The notes under the pieces are model-generated. The model was not told the DNA's origin. It made no database searches and saw only the letters and a program-made list of their open reading frames with translations. From Cohnella zeiphila (GTDB lineage Bacteria > Bacillota > Bacilli > Paenibacillales > Paenibacillaceae), in contig NZ_JACJVO010000056.1 in assembly GCF_014212055.1 (NCBI RefSeq), positions 1 to 64,000 of the forward strand: 64,000 bases of DNA, in the 5' to 3' direction. This document shows, one piece after another, positions 1 through 7,694 of the stretch. A program made the position numbers and the translations under genes. Numbering within the stretch: the stretch's first letter is position 1; each line of letters begins with the position of its first letter.

Positions 1-74
1 CCCACGATGACTCCAATCCCATAGCTTCGCTTGTGATACGAGGTCGATGCCTCTACCAGCTCAAACATGGTCAT
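1..74 (-). CDS. Possible 5' end of an unidentified gene, cut by the window edge
   Basis: An open minus-strand frame starts at an ATG at 74 (a second ATG is at 68) and runs off the left edge without a stop. About 24 codons are visible, reading MTMFELVEAS then TSYHKRSYGIGVIV. The same frame stays open upstream to about position 146 but has no start codon there and no clear ribosome-binding site. I do not recognise the protein. It could be a genuine N-terminus, a fragment of a mobile-element gene, or chance. Confidence is low. Confidence 0.25.
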   Translation of the reverse strand, partial: MTMFELVEASTSYHKRSYGIGVIV

Positions 75-79
75 TGGGG

Positions 80-144
80 GTAGTGGGAGAACAGTTTTTT
101 TGACGGGTTCTTTGACCCTGAGCCACCCACGTTCTCCCGGCTAC
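80..144. repeat. Imperfect inverted repeat near the left edge
   Basis: GTAG-T-GGGAGAAC at 80-92 is complementary to GTTCTCCC-GG-CTAC at 131-144, giving a stem of about 12 pairs around a 38-base centre. It lies just upstream of the partial minus-strand frame at 1-74. It might be the terminal structure of an element extending to the left, but no second end is visible. Confidence 0.35.
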
Positions 145-163
145 CGCCATCTTAGAACAGCCA

Positions 164-198
164 TAAAAATAGGCCAACCAGAAATCTCTGGCTGACCT
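164..198 (-). terminator. Rho-independent terminator after the histidine phosphatase gene
   Basis: On the minus strand the arms AGGTCAGCCAGA and TCTGGTTGGCCT pair (one G-T and a few mismatches tolerated) and are followed by CTATTTTTATGG. A second hairpin with AAGAACA arms lies at about 209-233, between this terminator and the stop codon at 265. Confidence 0.7.
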
Positions 199-264
199 AA
201 TAATACGAAAGAACACCCTTGGCAGGATGTTCTTGGGAAAACACGCGATCGAACCGCGCGCCGA

Positions 265-855
265 TTAATCGTCGTTCAGGTGGGCGGTGCAGTTGTGAAG
301 GATCGGCACCCAGCCGTCGCCTTCCCGGTCGAGAATCGTCAGCGACAGATTGGCGATGTGCAGATCGTCCAGTCCGGTCCTTAGCGCTTGCAGCACCTGC
401 GCCAGGAAGCTGCCGTGCGTGACGACGAGCCAACTCTCGCCGGCATGCCGGGCCGAGAAATGTTCCACGAACGCGAGCCCGCGCGCCCGAACCTGCTCAT
501 CGGTCTCCTGGCCGGGGACGTTGCCGCGCCATTTCTCGCCCCAGCGGGCGATCCGCTCCTCTTCCGTCGTTCCTTCGGCCTCGCCGAAGCTCCGCTCCCG
601 CAGCCGGGCGTCCTTCAGCAGCGGAAGGCCCAAGCGATCGGCCAGAATCTGTCCGGTCTTCGCCGCGCGCTGCAGGTCGCTGCTGACGACGCCGTCCCAT
701 ATCCAGCTCTCGTGCGCCAGCCGATGAGCCAGCCGCTGCGCCTGCATCTCGCCTTCGGCGCTCAGCGGAATGTCGGTCGCCCCCTGGATTTTGCCGGCTT
801 TGTTCCAGGAAGTGACGCCATGGCGGATCCAGCCCATTCTCATCGCCCGGCTCAT
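265..855 (-). CDS. Histidine phosphatase family protein (phosphoglycerate mutase-like)
   Basis: A 196-aa cytosolic protein of the histidine phosphatase (branch 2H) superfamily. The phosphohistidine motif is WIRHGVTSWN at residues 9-18, and a second catalytic histidine is in VTHGSF near residue 147. These enzymes move or remove phosphate from small metabolites; the substrate cannot be told from sequence. The start overlaps the stop of the upstream anti-sigma gene in an ATGA, so the gene is translationally coupled as the third gene of an ECF sigma operon and is followed by a terminator. CobC/GpmB-type annotations are possible, but no cobalamin or glycolytic genes are near. Confidence 0.85.
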   Translation of the reverse strand: MSRAMRMGWIRHGVTSWNKAGKIQGATDIPLSAEGEMQAQRLAHRLAHESWIWDGVVSSDLQRAAKTGQILADRLGLPLLKDARLRERSFGEAEGTTEEERIARWGEKWRGNVPGQETDEQVRARGLAFVEHFSARHAGESWLVVTHGSFLAQVLQALRTGLDDLHIANLSLTILDREGDGWVPILHNCTAHLNDD

Positions 856-1460
856 GCGCGCACCCGCGTAAACCAGTTGAGGATCAGCAGCGTCATGACG
901 ACGCCGACCAGCGAGAAGGCGACCCAGTACTCGGGCATGGCCGGCGAGACGTGAAGCACGATCGGATCGCTCAGGCTGGCCACCGGAACGTCGACGAAGA
1001 CGGAGCTCTTCACATGGCTTCCGGCTTCATAAGCGTCGGCCGTCTCCATGACGCCCGTTACCGGCGCGGTACTGGCATGGAACCGCTCATAGAGCGTGTA
1101 CATGAAGCCAACCAGGAACAGGGCGGTGAGCGAAGCCAGCAGCCCCCCGATTTTCAGGCGGAAACCGCGGCTGAACGAATACGAATGGCGCAGGGCGGGC
1201 ATGAACCAGCGCTCTTCGGCGTAAATCCGGTTCATGACATTCTGATTGAGCTCGGCCGCCGTCGCATCGTCGCCGTAAAGCTCGTCGTCGAACTGCATGT
1301 CGCGGATGAGATTCGAGCTCTCTTCCCACAACCGGAACTCCGCCGCGCAGTCCGGACATTCGGCCAAATGCGCTTCCACCGTCAGCCGCTCGGCGCTGTC
1401 CGCCGTTCCGTCCCAGTAATCGATAAACCGCTCCTGAATAAGGCCGCAGTCGCTTTTCAC
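852..1460 (-). CDS. Zinc-finger anti-sigma factor, membrane-anchored
   Basis: A 202-aa protein with the anti-sigma zinc-finger signature H31-x3-C35-x2-C38 (AHLAECPDC). It has two predicted membrane segments, about residues 105-124 and 177-196, with an approximately 50-residue loop between them that would face outside. It directly follows the ECF sigma gene (ATGA overlap at 1457-1460), so it should hold that sigma factor inactive at the membrane. Two membrane spans with the second at the very C-terminus are more than the single span of RsiW-type proteins. The signal sensed is unknown. Release by regulated proteolysis is usual for this family but cannot be shown here. Confidence 0.85.
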   Translation of the reverse strand: MKSDCGLIQERFIDYWDGTADSAERLTVEAHLAECPDCAAEFRLWEESSNLIRDMQFDDELYGDDATAAELNQNVMNRIYAEERWFMPALRHSYSFSRGFRLKIGGLLASLTALFLVGFMYTLYERFHASTAPVTGVMETADAYEAGSHVKSSVFVDVPVASLSDPIVLHVSPAMPEYWVAFSLVGVVMTLLILNWFTRVRA

Positions 1461-2053
1461 CGATATTTCATCTCCTCGTACTCCTGCAAGTAAGCCGGCT
1501 CGGCGATATAAGATTCCATCTGCGCCTTGACGCTGGCGCGCGCTCGAAACAGCAGGGACTTAACGGCGCTGACCGTCTGTCCGAGAATGCTGGCGATCTC
1601 CTGATAGTCCAATCCGTCGTATTCTCGCAATATCAACGCGGACCTCTGCTTCTCCGGCAAGTTGTTGATCGCCTCCCGCACCATCGTCACCTTCTCGTTG
1701 CGCAGCAGCATCTGTTCGGGGGCCGCATCCATGGGAGCGGCGGGTATGTACGACGAATCGTCAAGCGAGAGATGGGCCGCCTTGTGCTTGCGCAGCTCGC
1801 TCAGCACCGTGTTGCGGGCGATCGTATACAGCCAGGTGGAGAAGGAAGCGTCGACTTCCCGGAACGAATTCAGACTTCGGTATGCCTTGTAGAACGTCTC
1901 GGAGCATAGATCTTCGGCCATCAGTTCAAGCCGGGCGCTGCGAAGCATCTGATATATGAAAGACAGAATCTTCTTCTGATATCTTGCCATTAAAGTTGAA
2001 TATAATTCGACGTTGCCGTCCTTGATTTCCCGAATCAATTGAGAATCGGTCAT
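1457..2053 (-). CDS. ECF-type RNA polymerase sigma factor
   Basis: A 198-aa sigma-70 family protein with region 2 (AEDLCSETFYKAYRSL, about residues 47-62, then FSTWLYTIARN) and region 4 (LPEKQRSALILREYDGLDY followed by a helix-turn-helix EIASILGQTVSAVKSLL). It is an extracytoplasmic-function factor of the SigW/SigY/SigV size. The start at 2053 is chosen because GGGGGAGG lies 11 bases upstream; an in-frame start at 2122 would add 23 low-complexity residues. It is the first gene of a three-gene operon with its zinc-finger anti-sigma factor and a histidine phosphatase. No confident autoregulatory ECF promoter could be picked in the 100 bases upstream. Confidence 0.9.
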   Translation of the reverse strand: MTDSQLIREIKDGNVELYSTLMARYQKKILSFIYQMLRSARLELMAEDLCSETFYKAYRSLNSFREVDASFSTWLYTIARNTVLSELRKHKAAHLSLDDSSYIPAAPMDAAPEQMLLRNEKVTMVREAINNLPEKQRSALILREYDGLDYQEIASILGQTVSAVKSLLFRARASVKAQMESYIAEPAYLQEYEEMKYR

Positions 2054-2340
2054 GAATGTTCTCGATCCTCCCCCCGCACCAGGGCGATCGTTCAAGGCCG
2101 CGATACCTGTTATACCGGCCAAAAACGAAAAAGTTGCGCGAACAAGCGCGCATTCTTTGAAAAAGTCCAGTATTTTACATACTTATCGTTATTGTAACAT
2201 AAGCACTGGAGGGTAAAGCTTAAATTATTTTAAAATTAAAGCAGGCAATGTTCTCCAGCCGCGCTCCGCTCTTAACTGTATATGCAGGTTGGGAATATCC
2301 GAATTCTGGTTTTGTTCCCAAGAAAACGCTCGCATTTTTT

Positions 2341-2354
2341 TGAAAGCGCTTATT
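2341..2354 (+). promoter_or_regulatory. Catabolite-responsive (cre-like) site
   Basis: TGAAAGCGCTTATT matches the CcpA cre consensus (TGWAANCGNTNWCA) at 12 of 14 positions and contains the palindromic core AAGCGCTT. It abuts and slightly overlaps the -35 box at 2353-2358 of the small RNA promoter, a position that would allow repression. CcpA itself is not in the window. Confidence 0.55.
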
Positions 2355-2382
2355 GACAGAATGGAAACGGATACAATATAAT
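2353..2382 (+). promoter_or_regulatory. Sigma-A promoter of the small RNA
   Basis: TTGACA at 2353-2358 and TATAAT at 2377-2382 are both perfect consensus hexamers with an 18-base spacer, facing rightward. No plus-strand coding sequence follows; a terminator begins about 55 bases downstream. Confidence 0.85.
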
Positions 2383-2386
2383 AAAA

Positions 2387-2464
2387 GCACAGTATGGTTT
2401 CTCTCCACTCCTATCCAATACTTGCACACTGTGCGCCCACCCGGTTTCGGGTGGTTTTTTTTTT
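2387..2464 (+). ncRNA. Putative small regulatory RNA (about 75 nt)
   Basis: The predicted transcript starts at about 2387-2389 and ends in a strong terminator, so it is about 75 nt long. Two 5' folds are possible: GCACAGT (2387-2393) with ACTGTGC (2428-2434), or AGTATGG (2391-2397) with CCAATACT (2415-2422). Either leaves the pyrimidine stretch at 2401-2416 (CTCTCCACTCCTATCC) in a loop, which is complementary to Shine-Dalgarno sequences of the GGAGUGG/AGGAG type. An ATG at 2394 has no ribosome-binding site, so a peptide is unlikely. I do not recognise it as a known Rfam family. The cre-like site suggests carbon-source control. Confidence 0.6.
2437..2464 (+). terminator. Rho-independent terminator of the small RNA
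   Basis: A perfect 7-bp stem CCACCCG / CGGGTGG with a GTTT loop is followed by ten T residues (2455-2464) on the plus strand. Confidence 0.9.
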
Positions 2465-2484
2465 GCCTCGGGGCGTCCCTTCGA

Positions 2485-2533
2485 AAAGAAAAAGCCGGAC
2501 GGGGAAGCGAAACGCCTCCCGCCCGGTCCGGCT
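2485..2533 (-). terminator. Terminator after tyrA
   Basis: On the minus strand AGCCGGAC...GTCCGGCT form a GC-rich stem of more than 8 bp just after the tyrA stop, followed by TTTTTCTTTT. It closes the aro-trp-his-tyr supraoperon. Confidence 0.8.
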
Positions 2534-2548
2534 GCAACGCGCTTTCCG

Positions 2549-3700
2549 TTAAAAATAAACCTCGTACCCCAGAGAAGGAATGAGCGCCACGGCCCGCTCC
2601 AGATCGGCCGCTTCCCGGAACGACAGCCGCAGCACCCCCGGCACGTCCTCGCGGCTCTCGATAATGTGCAGGTTGCTCAGGTTGATGCACGCCTGGCCGA
2701 GCTCGGTCGCGATCCGGCCGATGACGCCCGGCTGGTCCGGCACGTTCACGTAGCATTCGTGCAGCGACGTAATCATGCCTTTGCGCCGTTCCGGCAGCTG
2801 GCTGCGGAATTCCCCCGCCGCGCGGAACCGTTCGGCGATGCCTTCGCCGTCTTCCGCCTCGAGCAGCCTCCGGAACCCGTCGATCTCCCGCTGCCAGTCG
2901 TCCAGCAGACCGAGCAGAACGCCGCGGTTATTGGTCAGAATATCCCGCCAAACTATCGGATCTCCGGAGGCGATCCGGGTAATGTCGCGGAAACCGCCGG
3001 CCGCCAGCCGCCGGTACAGGTCGTTCGCCTCGTTGTAGGAAGCGACCTGATTGACGAGCGCGACCGCGATGATGTGCGGCAGATGGCTGATCGCGCCGAC
3101 GATGGCGTCGTGCGAATCCGCGTCGATCGCGACGACTTTGGCGCGCGTCCACTGCAGGAGCTCCCGAAGCGACTCGATCGCTTCCGGGGACGTCGAGGCG
3201 GTCGGCGTCAGCACGTAGTAAGCGTTCTCGAACAGATCCGCTTTTGCCGCCTCCGCTCCCGACCGCTCCGACCCGGCCATCGGATGTCCGCCGATGAACG
3301 TCGCGCCCTGGAGCCGCAGCCGCTCCGCATGGGCCACGACCGACGCCTTCGTGCTGCCGACGTCGGTGATAATGCAGCCGGGCTTCAGCGGAAGGCTCGC
3401 CAGGCGATCGATATAATCGTTCAATAGGCTCACCGGCACGCAGACGAAAAGAAAATCGGCGTCCAAGGCGGCTTCTTCCAGCGAAGTCGTCGCTTCGTCC
3501 ACGATTCCGAGCGCCACGTACTTCTCCGCCGACTTCGGATTGACGGAGTGGCCGACGATCCGGTAGCCCGGTTTCCCCTTCCAGCAGAGCGCGAGCGAGC
3601 CGCCGATCAGGCCGGCGCCGAAGATCGCGATCTTCTTGACCGGCTGACTTTGTACCGTACTTATGTCCGAGCGGCTAAAACCGCTGATGTCCGTTCCCAT
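2549..3700 (-). CDS. tyrA: Prephenate dehydrogenase with C-terminal ACT domain
   Basis: A 383-aa enzyme that oxidatively decarboxylates prephenate to 4-hydroxyphenylpyruvate using NAD(P), on the way to tyrosine. The dinucleotide-binding loop FGAGLIGGSL is at about residues 27-36, the prephenate dehydrogenase core follows (GGHPMAGSE near 140), and the last 75 residues (VPDQPGVIGRIATELG) are an ACT domain, expected to give tyrosine feedback. It starts 3 bases after the hisC stop. No convincing ribosome-binding site precedes the ATG, so translation may depend on coupling to hisC. It is the last gene of the supraoperon; aroE, which follows tyrA in B. subtilis, is absent here. Confidence 0.93.
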   Translation of the reverse strand: MGTDISGFSRSDISTVQSQPVKKIAIFGAGLIGGSLALCWKGKPGYRIVGHSVNPKSAEKYVALGIVDEATTSLEEAALDADFLFVCVPVSLLNDYIDRLASLPLKPGCIITDVGSTKASVVAHAERLRLQGATFIGGHPMAGSERSGAEAAKADLFENAYYVLTPTASTSPEAIESLRELLQWTRAKVVAIDADSHDAIVGAISHLPHIIAVALVNQVASYNEANDLYRRLAAGGFRDITRIASGDPIVWRDILTNNRGVLLGLLDDWQREIDGFRRLLEAEDGEGIAERFRAAGEFRSQLPERRKGMITSLHECYVNVPDQPGVIGRIATELGQACINLSNLHIIESREDVPGVLRLSFREAADLERAVALIPSLGYEVYF

Positions 3701-3703
3701 CCG

Positions 3704-4801
3704 CTACACCCGGGCGGCAAGCTCTTGAAGGACGGCCTCCAGAGCGGCGATGACCTTGGCGTTCTGCTCCGCGCTGCCGACCGTGATGCGGACGGAAGTC
3801 GGATAATGTTTGTGCCCCGCCCTGACGATGACGCCCTTGCGCAGCAGCGCGTCGAACACTTCGCCGGCCGGACGCTTGACGTCGACCATGATAAAATTGC
3901 CGTATGCCGGGAAATAAGACAGTCCCAAACGGTCGAACTCGCCCTGCAGGAAGGAGATTCCTTCCTTGTTCGCCTTGCGGCAGCGCTCGATGAATTCGTT
4001 GTCCTGAAGCGAGGCCAGCGCGGCCGCCTGGCCGAACCGGGACGTGTTGAACGGTTCGCGCACTTGATTGATCGAGCGGATCAGCTCCGCGCGCCCGATG
4101 CCGTAGCCGATGCGCAGGGATGCGAGGCCGTAGATTTTGGAGAAGGTGCGCAGCAGCACCAGGTTCGGATATTTGCGCAGCAGCGCCAGTCCGTCCGGGA
4201 ACGAAGGATCGTCGATATACTCGCAATAAGCCTCGTCCAATACGACCATAACGCTGGACGGCACCTTCGACAGAAACCATTCGACTTCGTCGTGGGTGAC
4301 GATCGTGCCGGTCGGGTTGTTCGGGTTGCAGATCCAGACGATCTTCGTCTTCGGACCGACCTTGTCGAGCATCCCTTTCAAGTCGTGCGTCCCTTGAACG
4401 AGCGGCACTTCGATGACGACGCCGTTCTCGATCTCGATGTTGTGGCGGTATTGCGGGAACGTCTGGTCCGCCGTGATATTCTCGTCTCCCGGCAGCAGGA
4501 ACGCGCGCGCGATCATCAGAATGACCTCGTCGGATCCGGCTCCGAAAATAATCTGGTCGGGATTGACGCCATGCCGCTTCGCCAGCGCCTCCGTCAGCTC
4601 GACGGCCGCTCCGTCCGGGTAGATGCTCACGTTTTCGACCTCGCGCTTGATCGCTTCGACCGCCTTCGGCGAGCACCCGAACGGATTCTCGTTCGAAGCC
4701 AGCTTGATCACCTCGGTCAGCCCGAGCTCGCGTTTTACTTCTTCGATGGGTTTGCCCGGCTGGTAGACCGGCAGGTGGACGATATTCGGTTTCGGTTGCA
4801 T
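3704..4801 (-). CDS. hisC: Histidinol-phosphate aminotransferase
   Basis: A 365-aa PLP-dependent class I/II aminotransferase. It transaminates imidazole-acetol phosphate in histidine synthesis and, in Bacillus-type operons, also serves phenylalanine and tyrosine synthesis. Visible motifs are ASNENPFG near the N-terminus, NPNNPTGT, and the PLP-lysine region TFSKIYGLASLRIGYG. The start at 4801 has AGGAGGT seven bases upstream; longer in-frame starts are not supported. It lies between trpA and tyrA as in B. subtilis, but a terminator hairpin separates it from trpA, so it needs read-through or its own weak promoter. Confidence 0.93.
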   Translation of the reverse strand: MQPKPNIVHLPVYQPGKPIEEVKRELGLTEVIKLASNENPFGCSPKAVEAIKREVENVSIYPDGAAVELTEALAKRHGVNPDQIIFGAGSDEVILMIARAFLLPGDENITADQTFPQYRHNIEIENGVVIEVPLVQGTHDLKGMLDKVGPKTKIVWICNPNNPTGTIVTHDEVEWFLSKVPSSVMVVLDEAYCEYIDDPSFPDGLALLRKYPNLVLLRTFSKIYGLASLRIGYGIGRAELIRSINQVREPFNTSRFGQAAALASLQDNEFIERCRKANKEGISFLQGEFDRLGLSYFPAYGNFIMVDVKRPAGEVFDALLRKGVIVRAGHKHYPTSVRITVGSAEQNAKVIAALEAVLQELAARV

Positions 4802-4844
4802 CGGATAACCTCCTGTAAGGCCGTTGCGTTTGATGGGGACAACG

Positions 4845-4866
4845 AAAACGGAGCGTTTCCGCTCCG
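4845..4866 (-). terminator. Terminator between trpA and hisC
   Basis: On the minus strand CGGAGCG-GAAA-CGCTCCG forms a perfect 7-bp stem with a tetraloop, followed by TTTTCGTT. It would stop or attenuate transcription from the trp genes before hisC and tyrA. Confidence 0.75.
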
Positions 4867-4923
4867 CAGATAGCAAGCTGTATTCTATTGTGACATATGG
4901 ACGGGCGGCTGTACAGATGGTTT

Positions 4924-4955
4924 GTTTCAATCCACGCTCCCGTGCGAGGAGCGGA
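4924..4955 (-). repeat. Solitary type I-C-like CRISPR repeat
   Basis: These 32 bases, read on the minus strand, have every hallmark of a subtype I-C CRISPR repeat. The length is 32. The stem CGCTCC / GGAGCG has a 7-base loop. The 3' end is GCGTGGATTGAAAC, the conserved I-C handle. Only the first two bases (TC instead of the usual GT before CGC) depart from the pattern I remember for I-C repeats. There is one copy only, with no second repeat within spacer distance and no cas genes in the window. It lies 11 bases after the trpA stop, in the trpA-hisC gap. Confidence 0.6.
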
Positions 4956-4966
4956 TTAACGCCCCT

Positions 4967-5803
4967 TTAGCGGGACGCAGCGGCGCGCGGCTTCAAGCCG
5001 GCAATGAACGATTGCACCGCGTCGATGCCGGCCTTGCGGCTCTCGGCGCCTTCCTCGGTCAGCTGCGGCAGCACCTCCTCGACTTTGCGCACGATGGCGC
5101 TGCCGACGATGACCCCGTCGCACTGCCGAGCGAAGCGTTCCGCCTGCTCGCGGCTCGAGATGCCGAAGCCGATGCAGATCGGCACCGGCGAAGCTTTGCG
5201 GACGGTGGCGAGAAACGCATCGATGCCGGCGTGGAAGTCCGACCGGACGCCGGTCACGCCGAGCGACGAGACGCAATAGACGAAGCCGCGCGCCTGCGAC
5301 GCGATCCGTTCGACCCGAGCGTCGGACGTCGGCGCCACCAGCGGAATCAGATGAATGCCGGTTCGCTCCGCGACGGCGCGGACCTCGCCGTCTTCTTCGA
5401 GCGGCAGGTCGGGAATAATGACGCCGCTGAAGCCGTGCTCCTGCAGCAAGGAAAAGAACTGCTCCAGTCCGAGCTGCAGCGCCGGATTGAAGTAAGTAAA
5501 CAGGATAAAGGGCATTTTGACGCCCAGCTTGCGGGCTTCCGTCGCCACCTGCATGCAGTCGGTCAGCGAAATCCGGTTTTTCAGCGCGCGCTCCGAAGCG
5601 CGCTGGATGACCGGACCGTCGGCGAGCGGATCCGAATACGGCACGCCAAGCTCGATCATGTGCGCGCCGGCCGCTTCGGCCGCCCGCACCAGCTCGACCG
5701 AAGCGGCGAGATCGGGGTCGCCCATCGTCAGAAACGGAATGAGCGCCGTCTCTCCCTTCGCTTTCAGCTCGGCGAAGACGGTGTCGATCGCGTTTGCGCT
5801 CAT
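4967..5803 (-). CDS. trpA: Tryptophan synthase alpha chain
   Basis: A 278-aa TIM-barrel subunit that cleaves indole-3-glycerol phosphate to indole and glyceraldehyde 3-phosphate and channels indole to TrpB. It shows the family signature [14 protein letters not shown] near residues 52-65, whose aspartate is catalytic, and the phosphate-binding GFGISS. Its ATG overlaps the trpB stop by 4 bases, which couples the two subunits. It is the last of the six trp genes before the terminator. Confidence 0.96.
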   Translation of the reverse strand: MSANAIDTVFAELKAKGETALIPFLTMGDPDLAASVELVRAAEAAGAHMIELGVPYSDPLADGPVIQRASERALKNRISLTDCMQVATEARKLGVKMPFILFTYFNPALQLGLEQFFSLLQEHGFSGVIIPDLPLEEDGEVRAVAERTGIHLIPLVAPTSDARVERIASQARGFVYCVSSLGVTGVRSDFHAGIDAFLATVRKASPVPICIGFGISSREQAERFARQCDGVIVGSAIVRKVEEVLPQLTEEGAESRKAGIDAVQSFIAGLKPRAAASR

Positions 5804-7002
5804 CGCGTTTCACCTCCCGTGATATAAGGCATGATCGCCTCGACGTCCTTGTCGCCGCGGCCCGACAGGCTGACGACGATAATCGCGTCCTTCGGCAGCG
5901 TCGGCGCCAGCTTCATCGTCTGCGCGACCGCGTGCGACGACTCCAGCGCCGGGATGATGCCCTCCTGGCGAGACAGCAGCTGCAGCGCCTCCAGCGCTTC
6001 CGCGTCGGTGATCGGCACGTACTCCGCGCGCTTGCTGTCCTTCAAGTAGGCGTGCTCCGGCCCGATGCCCGGATAGTCAAGCCCCGCCGAGATCGAGTGG
6101 GCTTCCTGCACCTGCCCGCCTTCGTCCTGCAGCACGTAGCTCATCGACCCTTGGAAAACGCCCGGACGCCCTTTCGTCATCGTAGCCGCATGCTTGTCGG
6201 TGTCGACCCCGCGTCCGGCCGCTTCGACGCCGACGAGCCGCACCGATTCGTCTCCGACGAACTGATGAAAAATGCCCATCGCGTTGCTGCCGCCGCCGAC
6301 CGCGGCGACGATCACGTCGGGCAGACGTCCTTCCGATTGCAAAATCTGCTCCCGCGCCTCGACGCCGATGATCCGCTGGAAGTCTCGCACGACCATCGGA
6401 TACGGATGCGGGCCGGTCACGGACCCGAGAATATAGTAAGTATCGTCCACATGGCTGACCCAGTAGCGCAGCGTCTCGTTGCACGCATCCTTCAGCGTCC
6501 GCGTTCCGGACAGCACCGGCACCACTTCGGAACCGAGCAGCTTCATGCGGAACACGTTCAGCTGCTGGCGCTTCGTGTCCTCCTCGCCCATGAACACCTT
6601 GCACTCCATGCCGAGCAGAGCCGCGACGGTCGCGGTCGCCACCCCGTGCTGGCCCGCTCCGGTCTCGGCGATGACTTTCTTTTTGCCCATCCGCTTGGCG
6701 AGCAGCGCCTGGCCGAGCGCGTTGTTGATTTTGTGCGAGCCGGTGTGGTTCAAGTCTTCCCGCTTCAGATAGATTTTCGCCCCGCCCAGATGCTTGGTCA
6801 GCCGCTCCGCGTAGTAGAGCGGCGAAGGGCGTCCGGCGTACTGCATCAGCAGATACCGAAGCTCCTCCTGAAAGTCCGCGTCGTTCTTATATCGGTTATA
6901 CGCCTCTTCCAGCTCGAACAGCGCGTTCATGAGCGTCTCCGGAACGTAGCGCCCCCCGAACGGGCCGAAGCGTCCGTCCAGATCCGGTACTTGAATCGTC
7001 AT
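5800..7002 (-). CDS. trpB: Tryptophan synthase beta chain
   Basis: A 400-aa PLP enzyme that condenses indole with serine to give tryptophan. The PLP lysine lies in [13 protein letters not shown] (about residues 80-92), and the phosphate-binding loop GGGSNAMG is near residue 230. It is full length for TrpB1 and is the partner of TrpA. Its start overlaps the trpF stop by 4 bases and its stop overlaps the trpA start by 4 bases. Confidence 0.97.
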   Translation of the reverse strand: MTIQVPDLDGRFGPFGGRYVPETLMNALFELEEAYNRYKNDADFQEELRYLLMQYAGRPSPLYYAERLTKHLGGAKIYLKREDLNHTGSHKINNALGQALLAKRMGKKKVIAETGAGQHGVATATVAALLGMECKVFMGEEDTKRQQLNVFRMKLLGSEVVPVLSGTRTLKDACNETLRYWVSHVDDTYYILGSVTGPHPYPMVVRDFQRIIGVEAREQILQSEGRLPDVIVAAVGGGSNAMGIFHQFVGDESVRLVGVEAAGRGVDTDKHAATMTKGRPGVFQGSMSYVLQDEGGQVQEAHSISAGLDYPGIGPEHAYLKDSKRAEYVPITDAEALEALQLLSRQEGIIPALESSHAVAQTMKLAPTLPKDAIIVVSLSGRGDKDVEAIMPYITGGETR

Positions 7003-7694
7003 CCTCGTTTCACCCTTTCTGCGAATGCGGCGATTTTGCCGATGTCCTTGACTCCGTCCGTCTCCACGCCGCTGGAGATGTCCACGCCGTCCGGCTCATA
7101 GCGGGACAGAAGCTCGTCCACGTTTTCCGGGTTTAGCCCCCCAGCCACGAACAGCTTGAACCCCAGTCGGTGCGCGCGCTCCAGGTAAGAGGGAATCCGC
7201 TCCCACCGGAAAGTGCGGCCCGTGCCGCCTCCCGCCGTATCCAGCAGCACGGCCGATACCGCGCCCTTGTACGCTTCGAGCCGCCCGGGTCCGCGAACCG
7301 TCCCGCTCTCTTCCGCCTCTTCCTCGTCGACGGACAATGCGCGCCAAACTTCCACGCCGAACCGGCTGCCGACCTCCCGGCAGAAGTCCGGCGTCTCGTC
7401 GCCGTGAAGCTGAACGACGTCCAGCTTCGCCGCGGCCACGGCATCCGCCAGTTCCTCCATCGTCGGGTTGACGAACACCCCGACCGTCAGCGGCGCCGCG
7501 CCCCCGGCCATCGCCGAACGCCCGACCGCTTCCCGCAGCCGGGCCGCCTGTTCCGCCGTGACCTGCCGGCGGCTCTTCGCGAAGACGAAGCCGACGTAGT
7601 GGACCGGCAAGCCGTTCATGTCCGCGACGGTAGCTTCTTCGCGAATGCCGCAAATCTTCACCAGCGGCCGAGCGCCGACCTCCATCGCGGTCAT
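6999..7694 (-). CDS. trpF: Phosphoribosylanthranilate isomerase
   Basis: A 231-aa TIM-barrel isomerase that converts phosphoribosylanthranilate to the deoxyribulose form (CdRP). VKICGI near residue 12 holds the catalytic cysteine, and [15 protein letters not shown] near the C-terminus is the phosphate-binding end of the barrel. It is fused to nothing. Both ends overlap neighbouring trp genes by 4 bases (trpC upstream, trpB downstream). Confidence 0.95.
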   Translation of the reverse strand: MTAMEVGARPLVKICGIREEATVADMNGLPVHYVGFVFAKSRRQVTAEQAARLREAVGRSAMAGGAAPLTVGVFVNPTMEELADAVAAAKLDVVQLHGDETPDFCREVGSRFGVEVWRALSVDEEEAEESGTVRGPGRLEAYKGAVSAVLLDTAGGGTGRTFRWERIPSYLERAHRLGFKLFVAGGLNPENVDELLSRYEPDGVDISSGVETDGVKDIGKIAAFAERVKRG

